Positions 37,885 through 48,804 of a DNA stretch of 64,000 nucleotides are shown here, piece after piece. Source of the stretch: Dermanyssus gallinae. Taxonomy: Eukaryota > Arthropoda > Arachnida > Mesostigmata > Dermanyssidae. Where the stretch lies: positions 1,483,501 to 1,547,500 of the forward strand of contig QVRM01004007.1 of NCBI GenBank assembly GCA_003439945.1, in the 5' to 3' direction. Under the pieces are notes generated by a model. It was given only the letters and a program-made list of their open reading frames with translations, was not told the origin of the DNA and searched no databases. The translations under genes were made by a program, and so were the position numbers. How positions within the stretch are numbered: the stretch's first letter is position 1; every line of letters starts with the position of its first letter.

Positions 37885-39581
37885 TCATTTTGTATAGTAC
37901 ACGGAATGGCCGGGCTGGATTGCTTCCCACTGTTGGCTCCATTTGCTTAGGGTGTCTGTTATGCCTATTTGTTTTCCCTCCGCCTGGAAGTTAATTAAGG
38001 AGTTTCTTGATGCTAATTGTTTAATTCTTAAGTTCCAGGGAATTCGTATCGAGAAAGCTAGTCTGGCTGCTGTGGAAGCCGTGCGACTTGCTCGTGCTAT
38101 GTTGAGCGCCAAATAAATTTGGGTCTTGATGAAGAGGCGGCGTGTTGTAGCTCTGGTGCGCTTCCATAGATTGTGGCATATAACATGATGCTATCTATCA
38201 TGAATACTAAAAGACGGCGCCGATAGTCGATTTCTTGTCTGGTCCGCGGGAAGACTTTTTGTAGCCCCGCTTAGGCGTGGGCTGCTTTTTCTGCTGCATA
38301 TCGTACAGGAGGTGCTCCTATGAGAGCCCTATCTAGGATCTCGACCAGGTGCTTGACCATGAAAGTGGGTGTTGCTAAGTGACCGTCCAGGTGTAAATTT
38401 AAATTCTGTGAAGGACACTTTAGACCGTTTAAAAGAATTGCTTCCGTTTTTTGTGCAGCCAATTCGAGACTTAGCGTGTGGAGGTATTGTCGGATATCCA
38501 CCAGGGCTCCGTTGACTGTTTCTTTGAGCAAATCCTCGTCACTGGCGGTAACGATCGGTACCAGATCGTCTGCGTAGGCAAAGGAATAAACTCCCGGGGT
38601 ATATGGGAATTAAGGCACTTCATCGTAGGTTATATTCTATAGTATTGGTCCCAGTACTATGGTCTATGCAGTGGACTGTATAGCACACGTCTTCGTATGT
38701 AGATGTTCGATCTTTTAGGTACGACGCTGGGATGCGTCGTAGGTAAGGGAACACGTTTTTGTTATTGGCATTGTAGGCAAGGGGACAAGTTTTTGTTTAC
38801 GGCTTTGTTTATAACCTAGGAAACGAATAACACCTGTTTTTAAACTGTAAAAAAAACTTGCCGTGCTGGTTTTTCGACAGCGCCCTCAAGTCTTCTAAGT
38901 TCTGATACTAGTTGTTCATTGTTAATGTGTTCAGTTGCCTTGGATAGGCAGGAAAGCATATAGTATATAGAGCACATAGTATCCGTTAGTGAGAATGTTT
39001 TCCATCATGCGTTTGAGAACATTTGGGTGACTCGTTAGGAGTAGGCGTACTGCCTGCGGGGCCTGCGCACCTGAACCCAGTGCTTTTCTTAGCCGTATGC
39101 GTTCTGCCACGATTCTGATCTCTTGGTTTGAGATTGGGTCGAAGATAAGGTCTGAAGTTTTCTCGAAGAGTACCTGTTCCGGTAGGGTCGTTGCGGGATG
39201 AGCGCAGTTATAGTTAGTCGGGCTACTTCCACTCGTAAAGACGGCTGTGCGTGGCGCATTTTGTTACGCATGAACTTGAGCCCTTTACTCTAACGGTTTT
39301 GCTTCGACCTCCTCACACGAAGAGTTCCAGTGATCTATTTTACTCTTGATAATTTCCTTATGTACGACTCTTTGTGCGTCAAATACTCTTTCCACAGGTA
39401 GGAGAGTTCTGGCCGGTGCCTTGCTCTGCGACGCGTGCATACTCGCCGCAGGCGAAGCCAGATCGCCTTTTGTTGATCTGGCTATTCCACTAGTAGCACG
39501 GGGGCCGTTTGGCAATCTTAGGATCTGGGCGGCAGCTAAATTCTCGACAGGCTTCATTTTGTAGTGCAGACAACCGAGCAT
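37885..39581 (-). pseudogene. Degenerate R1-like non-LTR retrotransposon (RT region)
   Basis: Reading down the minus strand, 39350-39290 encodes HKEIIKSKIDHWNSSCEEVE, as in the linker between endonuclease and RT of R1/Jockey elements. 38590-38560 encodes FAYADDLVPIVTASDEDLL, with the YADD catalytic box. LHTLSLELAAQKTEAILL follows (38500-38440). 38110-37900 carries LNIARASRTASTAARLAF and then LSKWSQQWE, matching the post-RT region of R1. RT motifs between 39.25 and 38.6 kb are scrambled by stops. The CCHC frame at 40177-40362 on the same strand may be its gag-like ORF1. Confidence 0.7.
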
Positions 39582-40176
39582 TTAATAAGATGATACTTTC
39601 AGTTTTAACGCTTCCTGTAGGCGAGTATAATTTAGCCATGGCTGGCCAGCGACCGTTACGAGTTCGCCATTCTCTCGCTCAAGCAACACACGTCCTCTGT
39701 CTGGCTCGCACCAACGACTACTGACTCATTTATTCTCATGCCTCCTTATATACTCACAGATTGCCCGCGCATTTAGTGAGTTCCCGCGTCTTCGCTGGTA
39801 GGGTGGCGGCATCTTCTATTTGGTGCCATGTATTTTGCTTGCTTCTGCATTGCCGCCAACCGACGCTGTCTATGCCCGCGCTGCTTAACGGACACTGCTA
39901 TCCTACATTCTCCTCTCCTTCATAGGCTTGTTTTGAATTATATCCCGTCTTTGCTCACGAACTCCCGTAAACAACTTGGTGCGCGTCTAACTCGCCGTGG
40001 ACGTCCTTCAGAAGGGTACACTGTCGTCTTCATGTCCTTCATGTGGCGCATCCGGCGGTGGCTGGCCTCCGTATACTGACCCAGTCGCCGGGCACGACCG
40101 CACGAACCTGGCTTCGACTGCCGTTATTCTTCCGTCTGCGTACTCCTTCATTTCGTCCACTCGCGCTCGCTCACCC

Positions 40177-40362
40177 TCATATGCATCCTCCGCCGCCTCC
40201 ATGCATTCGCCGCTGCTCCAACGATCCCAACGTTGCCGCTTCTCCACGCCGATCGCCTCTACATTCTGCCGCCTTTGTACACTTCCGGCCGAAATGGCCA
40301 AACTTGCCACACTTTCGGCTCATTCGCTTGTTTTTCCGGACACATTTCGGCCCCGTACTCAT
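40177..40362 (-). pseudogene. Gag-like zinc-knuckle fragment
   Basis: The minus strand encodes RKCGKFGHFGRKC, the core of a CCHC knuckle (C-x4-H-x4-C). The first Cys position is Ser. It is followed by Arg/Gly-rich sequence. It lies upstream, in minus orientation, of the R1-like RT and could be ORF1 of the same element. Confidence 0.4.
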
Positions 40363-40379
40363 GGTTTGTTCATCCGCAC

Positions 40380-41160
40380 ATATGTAATGATTCTGTATCT
40401 AGTGCGGGTAAACTGCGGGAGTGTAAGTATATCTCTCTTTTAGTAGTAGTAGTGACCGCGAGTCATTGGCGGTACTAATTATGACCCTCTTAGTCAGGGG
40501 TCAGGGATCAACTTCCCAGCTCGCTTCCCCACCGATTCGGGTCCATCACCGTGTCGATGACCGGTGTATGGGAGCCCGAGTCGGTGAAGAATCTCCTGAC
40601 TCTCGGGTTATCGAAGAAGAACCTGATCGACCTAACCGTCCTGGCCATGCAGGGTACCCTACGGGTCTTCCGGGCGCACCGGGACCACAAGAGCTGGGTC
40701 CGTCGCGGAGGAGGAGCAGGCGAACTCACCGGGAGGCGATTTTAAATTATTTTTTTAGGCGGGCACTGCCTCAGTGTGCAAATGTGCAATTATTGAATAA
40801 ATTCAATGTTGTATTTCAAAGTGACCGCGAGGCATATGGAATGATTCTGTATCTAGTGCGGGAGTAACTTTGAGTCTCTTTTGCTAGTGACTGTGAGTTA
40901 TTGGCGGTACTAACTATGACCCTATATAGTGACCGCGAGTCATTGGCGGTACTAACTATGACCTTTTTTTACTAGTGACCTCGAGGCAAATGGAATGATT
41001 CTGTATCTAGTGCGGGTAAAGTGCGGAGGTATCTATGGTAGACTTATTCCCGCCGTTGACCCGCCCCAGGTTTAGTGTGCGCGAGGCATATGGAATGACT
41101 CGGTATCTAAACGGCGGGAGTAACTATGGCGAGGCATATGGAATGATTGTATAAAGGTGG
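40380..41160 (+). repeat. Tandem degenerate copies of the 28S R2-target flank
   Basis: A module GGAATGATTCTGTATCTAG followed by GCGGGTAAAC/GCGGGAGTAAC recurs near 40388, 40835, 40990, 41092 and 41137. The second half matches the 28S sequence just upstream of the R2 cleavage site (GCGGGTAAACGGCGGGAGTA...). 41112-41134 keeps TAAACGGCGGGAGTAACTAT exactly. Shorter echoes (GGCGGTACTAACTATGACC) occur at about 40471, 40899 and 40949. The first half resembles diverged 28S from just downstream of the site. A retroelement tail separates copies 1 and 2. Confidence 0.65.
40500..40815 (+). mobile_element. 3' tail of an RLE (R2-like) retrotransposon
   Basis: The plus-strand frame 40551-40745 reads MTGVWEPESVKNLLTLGLS, then KNLIDLTVLAMQGTLRVFR, and stops with TAA at 40745. 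This resembles the extreme C-terminus of R2/R4-type proteins (a hydrophobic L.V...RGSL...R pattern after a V..LL..GL stretch). About 60 bases of AT-rich 3' untranslated sequence follow before the next 28S-like module. No RT or endonuclease part is present, so it is heavily 5'-truncated. The assignment rests on pattern and location. Confidence 0.45.
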
Positions 41161-41289
41161 GCGTAGATTTCGCTCAGTGATAGCCAAGTAAAATACATCC
41201 CTTGAATCATATTGATTTGGTGGATCATATCTAAAGTATGGCTTTGTCTATCTGTAATAGCATCATGAGTGTGTATGTGTATCGTCATG

Positions 41290-41400
41290 GAATCCTAACA
41301 AGTGTAACGACGCAAACGGCAAACGCTCAATCTAAGAATAAGTCTTAGTAGATCGCAGTATGGTAACGGCTCCACTAATGACAACACTGATTGAATCATT
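41290..41400 (-). rRNA. Second, partial copy of the 28S 3' end with spacer
   Basis: TTAGTAGATCGCAGTATGGT and the following ACGGCTCCACTAATGACAAC (about 41346-41385) repeat the 28S 3' terminus seen at 41590-41635 with about 10-15% change. The adjoining spacer motif GCAAACGGCAAACGCTCAAT is repeated too (41318 and 41558). Confidence 0.6.
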
Positions 41401-41574
41401 TGCGGATGATCGTCTTCAATCTTTTTTGTAAAACACACATGAAGTACACAACTTCGACCAGCGTGAATTTTCTCAATAATGTTTCTTGTGTGTATGTCTA
41501 TTGTCATAGAATCATGACGAATGTAATCTTTTTGCTCAGGCCATACCCGAGCAACCGGCAAACGGCAAACGCTC

Positions 41575-41958
41575 AATGCAAAGATAAGACTCATTAGATC
41601 GCAGTATGGTAACTGCTCTACTAATTACAACACTTCGATTGATAAAAGTAATTTGCAGATTGTCTTGCATCCGGGACGTATTCAAGATTGAAAACCTATA
41701 TGAAGACCTTCACTACTTCATTTCAATTTGCTCATATTGTTCAGTTATGCACTCACACAACTATAGAATAAACAATATACATTCCAGATGATAATGTTAT
41801 GGACTCTGGATTGGATTCCGACTTAGAAGCGTTCAGTCATAATCCATTAGATGGTAGTTTAGTGCCTCTGATTTTCAATCAAACACAAAACCAATTGTCT
41901 AAACCTACAGTTCCTCTCGTACTAAGCAGGATTACCATCACCATAACAAACACAAACG

Positions 41959-42011
<53 letters not shown>

Positions 42012-42513
42012 ATTAGTGGGTGAACAATCTAAAACTCGGCGAATTCTACTTCGCAATGATAGGAAGAGCCGACATCAAAGGATCAAAAAGCGACGTCGCT
42101 ATGAACGCTTGGCCGCCACAAGCCAGTAATCCCTGTGGTAACTTTTCTAACACCTCTTGCTTAAAATTCCTAAAAACAAAAAGATCGAGGGGCAACGCTT
42201 TCACGGTCTACACTTGTACTGAAAGCCAAGATCAAGCCAGCATTTACCCTTTTGCTCTATGCGAGATTTCTGTTCTCGCTGAGCTGGCCTTAGGACACCT
42301 GCGTTCTTTTTTGACAGATGTACCGCCCCAGTCAAACTCCCCACCTGACTATGTGCTCAATATAAATCACACAAATAACTATGCTTTTGTCTAAAACATG
42401 GAAAGACCATATTTACTTCATGGAGTAAGTAAAGAAACAATAGGAGCAGTGGTATTTCATTGATGACAAGTCTCCCACTTATGCTACACCTCCTATGTCT
42501 CTTCACAAAGTCA

Positions 42514-42550
<37 letters not shown>

Positions 42551-42606
42551 CGTTCAATGCAAGCCCTTGGCTGTGGTCTCGCTAGACAGTAGATTCATTA
42601 TCGTTA

Positions 42607-42657
<51 letters not shown>
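41575..42657 (-). rRNA. 28S ribosomal RNA, 3' part, truncated at the R2 site
   Basis: The plus strand is the reverse complement of 28S. Signature stretches are TTCCTCTCGTACTAAGCAGG, CTGTCTCACGACGGTCTAAA, CCCTATTAGTGGGTGAACAA, GGAAGAGCCGACATCAAAGG, CACCTGCGTTCTTTTTTGAC and CATTCATGCGCGTCACTAAT. The RNA 3' end lies near 41575-41590. The match stops after GACGAGGCATTTGGCTA at 42657, which is exactly the R2 retrotransposon cleavage point. Several normally invariant positions differ and segments are missing near 41870-41930, 42350-42470 and 42595, so this is a pseudo-28S rather than a working rDNA unit. Confidence 0.9.
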
Positions 42658-43335
42658 GCAAAAGAGAAATATTTACACTCCCGCCGCCCGCGAAGGTTAC
42701 GCGCGGACATAATGCGGAAGTAACCGCCAGCCCGAATAGACAGGCCAGCAGATCCCCCACCCTCCCCCCTATCGAGGTTCGGAATGGAGGTACCACACTA
42801 CTCCGCCCTACCGATTAGACGCGATCACCTCGCGATTCCGCGTTACACCCCAGAATATTACTCACCCCCCGAAGGGAAGCTCGACCCACTCCAGAGCAGG
42901 GGTTCCCCGCTGTTACCGAAGCAACAACGGAGCCAGATGGTCCTCTCGACGGGCGGTCTGCGTTCATGTGGCTACTTCGCTCTCGTTGTGCCTATTAAGC
43001 CAAGGCAGCAGGCGTCCCAGACGGTACTCCCAGGTTGCTAAAGCCCGGGGCATTAACCGTCCGGCCCGGGTTTCATGTGCAGCACACTTCCCCCGTACAA
43101 TCATAGTAGCCTTAACAGCCCTCGGGCCACGACAGAATGACAATATGAATTCGTTGCCACTCAATCTATATCGTATGCCTCGCCTCCCGCGCCAACAAAA
43201 GTGACCTCGGGAGAGTTATTATTGGGAGTTTGCACCGTCTGACTAACTTTCATGGGGGCGCGTGAAGGTCCCGCAGCACGCGGAAGTCGCGCGCCAGCGG
43301 ACCAACGCCGGAAAGAGAGTCAAAGTTACTCCCGC
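42658..43335 (-). mobile_element. Short R2-like insertion at the 28S R2 site, flanked by upstream-target copies
   Basis: Minus strand: 43335-43313 reads GCGGGAGTAACTTTGACTC..., the 28S sequence immediately upstream of the R2 site. About 620 GC-rich bases of non-28S DNA follow. Then a second, more diverged copy of the same flank (about 42690-42658, GGCGGGAGTGTAAATATTTC) comes just before TAGCCAAATGCC of 28S. Frame 43164-42964 (AVKATMIVRGKCAAHE and onward, stop at 42964) could be the protein C-terminus of the element. The layout is that of a 5'-truncated element with a duplicated target. No RT is present, so the family is inferred from the site. Confidence 0.5.
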
Positions 43336-43694
43336 GAGATCGTTTCAAACATGACAATCTCCTGCTTGGTTGTTGCTACAATATCTCTCACTCCTCGGCC
43401 CCTCATAGAAAATAAACCCCCTGCCGCGCGTATGGTCTGCTCTTCTAATCTGCCTACGATCTCACTAGCGATCACCACCTATTTCCCCACTGGTTTAATA
43501 ACCACCGAGAAATATGCTCTTCCTTCTGTTAGAGCGGTTGATGGCGCTTTTACTGCTTCTCTACCACTAGCATTTTCTTCTTTGCTTGTCGCTGATTCGC
43601 CTCTGACATATGTACTACAAAACAATTCAACATTTGTATTTAAAAAGTGGTAATAAGCGCATTTACAAGGAAAACAATTCACGTATACATTCAA
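43336..43694. other. Unassigned stretch beside the rDNA mosaic
   Basis: Not 28S. Short frames exist on both strands without recognisable motifs. It could belong to an older element on the same side as the R2-like insertion. Confidence 0.4.
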
Positions 43695-43800
43695 TAATAT
43701 GGGCTGCCGATAAGTTTATTTACTGATACAAATGTAACAGCTTAAACGATTTGTAGAATCGTGTAGTACTGTTGTTTGTAAATTACTGATACTTCAGTAA
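43695..43800 (+). repeat. Direct repeat, copy 1
   Basis: CTGCCGATAAGTTTATTTAC and onward through GTACTTCAG-type sequence. It pairs with 44050-44157 at roughly 85-90% identity. Confidence 0.8.
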
Positions 43801-44049
43801 GCTTGTTAGAGTCGTTCTACTAAAATCGGCAGAGGTAAACTAAATAGGTCCGATTTGAAGAATCGTGAGAACCTTGTCATCAGTTCATGCAAGGTTCGAT
43901 AGCACTGCCGTGCGCAGTAGACCGGCGTAGCAGATCACGAGGCACGAATTTAAAGGCATTTTATGAGAGTCTCTTTATACAAAGATCGTGATTTCTTTAG
44001 AGCTTGAGATATTTGTACTATAGAGAAAACAACTTGAACTAAATTTATT

Positions 44050-44157
44050 AATGTGAACTGCCGATGAGTTTATTTACTGATACGAATGTAACGGCTTAAA
44101 CGATTTGTAGGATCGTGTAGTAGTACTGCTGTTTGTGGGTTACTGGTACTTCAGTGG
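44050..44157 (+). repeat. Direct repeat, copy 2
   Basis: CTGCCGATGAGTTTATTTAC and onward. Same orientation as copy 1, with starts about 355 bases apart. Confidence 0.8.
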
Positions 44158-44493
44158 TTGTGGTTGGAAATGAATCGCCATCCTTTGGAGACATCTTTCA
44201 AGCCGCTTTAACACCTGACGGCGCGGCGATCATATGACTTTTTTCATATGTTTCAGTGCCGTCGTCAGCGCAGCATCTAGGCAGAGTTGTCACCAGCCTG
44301 AAAACAAGCGCATTACTACAGCTTAAATGTCTCCCCCTCTCTCGTATCTCAGCGAACTCATATCAACAGCTCTTATTTTGATTTCCAAATGTCATACTCT
44401 AACCATAATCATGCGACTGATGGTAGGAAGTACAGTTGTTCAATAGGCAAACTGAAACAGATAACTAACGTAATCTGCCGTGCTTGCTACAAA

Positions 44494-47400
44494 CTAGTTT
44501 GATTTCGATTGCCTGCCTACCTCGTCATCGTTCTTCTGCCTCGGTGGCGGTGGGGAGCCGGAGGAGCTTCTGGATCGGCTACGACTGTGACTCCGGCTGT
44601 GACTTCGGCTTCTGCTGCTACGATGATTCTTTCCGTTGGGGGTGGGCGAATGCGAGCGGGAGTCCGAGCGGGAACGGGTTCTGGTCCTCTTGGCGCGACT
44701 CCGGGATCCGGAGCGAGATCGTCTTCCACCATCATCATCGTCGTCATCATCTGCCGATGCTGAACGAGAACGCTTGTCGCCACCGGCTCCTCCGGCGGAG
44801 GCGCTGCCGCCCCCACCACCCCCACTGGCGGTGCCACCACCAGAGGCAGCAGTAGGCGAACGCGATCGGGGCGAGCGTGAACGGGACCGTGATGATCGTT
44901 TGCCACCGGACCGCGATCTGGACCTGGATCGCGGCGATACAGACACACGCTTTTTGGGGCTGTCAACGCTGGGGCTCCTCGAGCGTTTCGTCTCCTTGCT
45001 GGCCGACCGGTCGCGAGCGTTATCTGTGGGACTCTTGGAGCGGGAGCGGGACCTTGAGCGCGAAGCGCCCTTCTCGCCCCTCTTGTCCTCGGCCGATCTC
45101 GAGCGCGAAGGACCCGCTGACTTTTTCGCCTCTCTCGACTTCGACCTCCGACTGCTGCGGCTGCTGCCACCGGTGTTGTTGTTGTCGTGGGTGTTGCCGT
45201 TGCCGTTGTTGTGGCTGCGCGACTTCGAACGCGAACGGCGGTCCCTCGAGCGGCTTCTGCTGCGGGTACGCGATCGTTCCGATCGGCTCCTGCTGCGGGA
45301 ACGACGTCGGGAACCGCGCGAATGACTACGCGATCGGCGTCGCGATCCACGTGAGCGGCTACGCGAATGACGCCGCGAGTGGCTGCGAGAGCGGGAACGC
45401 CGGGAAGAGCGTGAGCGGCTTCGCGACCGGCTGTGGCTTCGTGAGCGCGTCGAGTGGCGGCTGCGTACGTTGAGCTCCATCTCGATTTTGCGCCCGTTAA
45501 ACGATTTCCCGTTGAACTTATCGTAGCATCGGTGCATCTCTTCTTTTGTGTCGAACTCTACCAACCTGCAGGGGAGGCAAAGCGCCAGGTAAGCAAAACA
45601 GTCTACGACCAACTTTGCCCAGCCGTACAATAGGGCATGCAGCATGCGATGCGGCATGTCTCACTCAAATCAACGTATGTCGATGCTTATCAAAACCTTC
45701 ATTCAAACCAGGGTATTAATAATTAAACGGCCAAAACGCCACAAAGAGCAGCTGGTGAAATACAGCATCACACTTACCCGACATTCTTCTTTTTGTTATG
45801 AGCATCCGCGTAGACTACCTTGGCAACCTCGCCAAAGATGTCCTTGAGATCCTGCGGAGACAAAATTGTGGTTAGTACTTTGCACCACATACCAGCATCT
45901 GAACCACATAAAAAACCTACCTAGAAATAATTGCAACACTGCTCAGACACTTCTCAACAGAGATGAAGGAAGGCTGTCTCACAAAGTAGTTTTTGCAGAA
46001 CCACGTGGTCATGAAGAAAACACCAGTAAGCTACGGCCAGTTACCAGTTTACACGTCTTAGTCTTGTTCATGTTGTTGCCAGTCAGTCAACCAGAATACC
46101 TTTGAGGGTCGCCTGTTTTGAGAGGGGGGTTCGCGCCCGTGGCCGACCTCGACCAGACCCTCGACCCGGTGGTGTATCATCGCTTGGCGTATCACCGCTC
46201 GCGCCCTCCCGATCGGTGACGCCTACCGTCGCCAGGACGCTTCGCTGCCTTCCGTGGACCATCGATGCCTCGAATCGCCCAGCCTCTCGACCGGCTCTCT
46301 AGCTCGACCAGGACTCTCGCAGTCACGCACGTGTCGCATACACGCATGCTTCTCTCGCACCTAACTCGCCTCTTTCTCAGCAACCGGTGGCGGCGGTGGC
46401 GTCGGCGGTCGACCAGCTCGGATGCTTTTTCACTGGCTAAATATGAGAGTCCACCTTAACGATGGAACAAGCCTCTCGTCAAAAGCTCCAACGATCTCTC
46501 TCTCTCTCTGTCTCAGCCTGCCCTAACCTCGACCACATTGGGCGTTGTCCAACGTGCTCCAAGTTGCCCACCTAATCGAGCATCCTTATGATGATACTAC
46601 AGCTACTACTAATATCCGTTCGTTTGTCCTCGTACATGTACGTCTGTGCAATAAAACTGCTACTGAAGCCTACTGAAGCTGCTAATGCCATGACCGTCAT
46701 GATCATCGACAGAAGCTCGATGAGCACGAGCACCAGCAGCAACAGCAGCAGCAGCAGGGGGTTTGCGTTGATGACTCAGCAAGCGGAGGTCCACCGAGCG
46801 GCGGGGGCATCACCATGCCCAAGAAGTCGGTTGGTTGATTGGTTGGTTGTTCGAATCGCCTCAGCCAGTCAGTCGCCAGCGATGGTGATGGAGCCTGTTC
46901 GCCTCGAAACGTCTCTCCTCCCTTTCTCCCTCAAGCTGCTGCTGCTCGATCGCCTGCAGGGGCAGCGGAAGCAGCAGGAGGCACGGGAGGAATTCGTCCT
47001 TCTTTCCTGAACTGCCTGCAGCCGGCAGCGTGCCAGACTGTTTGTTGTTGGTTGCCAGCGAGCCCGCGAGTCGGCGGCAATCGATCGAAGCGCTCTCTCT
47101 CTCACACGTCCGAACGAGCGAACCAATTCTCAACGCGGCCGAGATCTGCGGTGGCGCGCGACTTTCGAGGCCACCCGCGAAGCCGACGTCGCTGTAGTAC
47201 CGCCCCGTATTCCGGGCCCTCGGCGCCACGTATGATGCCGCCCGACCAGACCAACGAACGCTAGCGAACGCGGCTGTCGAGGAGTTAGAATAATAAATAA
47301 GAACACAGCTTCGTAATCACGTAACACAACATACGTAAACCGCCACTCACTCCATCGCACACTATTTTCTGTCGCCCGCCCACAGACACTGCGCTTGTTT

Positions 47401-48454
47401 GTACGTTGGGGGTCGAGAGAACGCTTACTTGCACGAATGTAATTACTTAGCTATGTATATCGTGTCCCTAACTTATAACGGCAAGCCGTTCCCGATGTGC
47501 AACATATGATCGTCGAAACGTACAACAGCTGAATGTTCTGGCTGAATGATGAGCCAAGCGAATGTTACTCTATGTTCACCCCACTTCGCAGCGCCGATTT
47601 TTACAGCGCTGCAATGCGCATGCGTAGGAACGAGATACTTCGACGGGGAACACAAAGTAAAGCTGAAACAGCTGGTTTAATTACCTGCCAGGAAACCCGA
47701 GTGCTGAGGTTCTTAATGTCAATCCGATAGTCCGTGCGTCTAGGTGGACCCCTGAAAATAAGTAAACGCATGGTAGTATCGACGTAACTCTGTTACATGC
47801 TATTTATGATATATACGTCATATTATTATTATTAAATATTTATTTATGATATATTGAGCTGAGTTTGGTGCAACCTCCAGACATGTCAGTCTACCGATGG
47901 CACCGCACCCTCATATCCACGAAGATCGATAATCTTCTAGCAAAGCCCACAAACTTCGAATTGGCGTATAATTCTGCGGTAAAGTAAGACCAGTACCTAC
48001 CATAAACGGCTTCTTAGCGCTACTTATCGGCTCATGAGGAAACGCACGAATATATAGTTACAGTTAACTAAATTAACGTAAAAAGACAAATCACCAGTTA
48101 AAACTGAGTGACCACTAGTACCTGTCGAATTTTTGGTCTACTGACCTGGTGATACGATTCTTGCGTCGGCCACCGCGACGGCGTGAGCGTGAACGGCTAC
48201 GACTCCGGTTGCGCGGCCGGTTCGCCAATTCAACAATCAAGCGCTCGCCTTTCCATGTAGTTCCTAATCGCCAGGGTTCGACACCATGAATGGCAATGCG
48301 CAGCACCAGCGAGGACGCACCCAGTGCACACGTCAGTAACACAGGAACAACAATGATAAGGTCGTCAGACATGTTATTTGTCAATTCTTTACAATTATAG
48401 AATCTTTACAATAGGTTTAAACATGACGATTGCAAACCATGTTTTTTTGCCATT

Positions 48455-48496
<42 letters not shown>

Positions 48497-48772
48497 TATG
48501 TAGTACACTAGTCATGCCTGTCATCTACCGGGATGTCGCCGGCGCCTCTGATACGACGAGTTAACATGTAATTAAAAAAGAAGTCGGGCGGAGAGATTAC
48601 CGTTGAGTTCGGAGATAGCGTCGCGAGCATCGCGTTCGTCGCTGAATTCGACGAAGGCGTAGTTGCCCTTGTGCACAACATCGCGGATGCGGCCCATTTT
48701 ATAGAAGTAATCCTCAATATCGCGGCCGTCTACCTCTCTCGGCAGATGCCCCACGAAAATTCGTGACGCCAT
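44494..48772 (-). CDS. B52: SR splicing factor with two RRMs (B52/SRSF4-5-6 class)
   Basis: Nuclear RNA-binding protein that promotes exon recognition and spliceosome assembly. Exons in order: 48772-48601, 48263-48146, 47751-47685, 45851-45778 and 45565-44494 (TAG). All are in phase and encode 500 residues. RRM1 (about residues 3-72) carries RIFVGHLP (RNP2) and NYAFVEF (RNP1). A short basic RS/RGG linker follows. RRM2 (about 105-175) starts DYRIDIKNLS and has the SR hallmark SWQDLKD, with VGLVEF as RNP1. An RS domain of some 300 residues completes it, with Gly- and Asp-rich patches near the end. I chose the acceptor at 48263 because it restores RRM1 length (ELNGTTWKGERLIVE). Minus-strand frames 44517-45350 and plus-strand frames over the RS exon are shadows. 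Confidence 0.92.
45852..47684 (-). other. 1.8-kb SR intron with a GC-rich core
   Basis: The intron between RRM2 halves contains a CpG-rich block (about 46100-47340), unlike the AT-rich introns elsewhere in the window. SR genes of this class usually keep an alternative stop-containing exon in this position. Several AG...GT-bounded segments exist here on the minus strand, but I cannot choose one. Confidence 0.5.
48458..48494. repeat. (TA)n microsatellite
   Basis: TA run in the first SR coding intron. Another lies at about 49318-49347, upstream of the gene. Confidence 0.9.
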
Positions 48773-48804
48773 CGTGATTCTTTCCGCCCTCTGGTGCCCG
48801 GCTT
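48773..48804 (-). other. 5' untranslated part of the SR first coding exon
   Basis: An AG acceptor (TTTTTCAG on the minus strand) ends at 48805, 32 bases before the ATG. This implies at least one further noncoding exon upstream, at higher coordinates. Confidence 0.55.

Noticed and set aside
42784..43653. Plus-strand frames in the rDNA/R2-like region
   Set aside because: They overlap sequence explained as rDNA and retroelement on the other strand, and have no motifs.
44517..45473. Long frames on both strands over the SR last exon (277, 229 and 198 codons)
   Set aside because: Arg-Ser codon repeats keep all frames open. Only the minus-strand frame that continues RRM2 in phase is coding.
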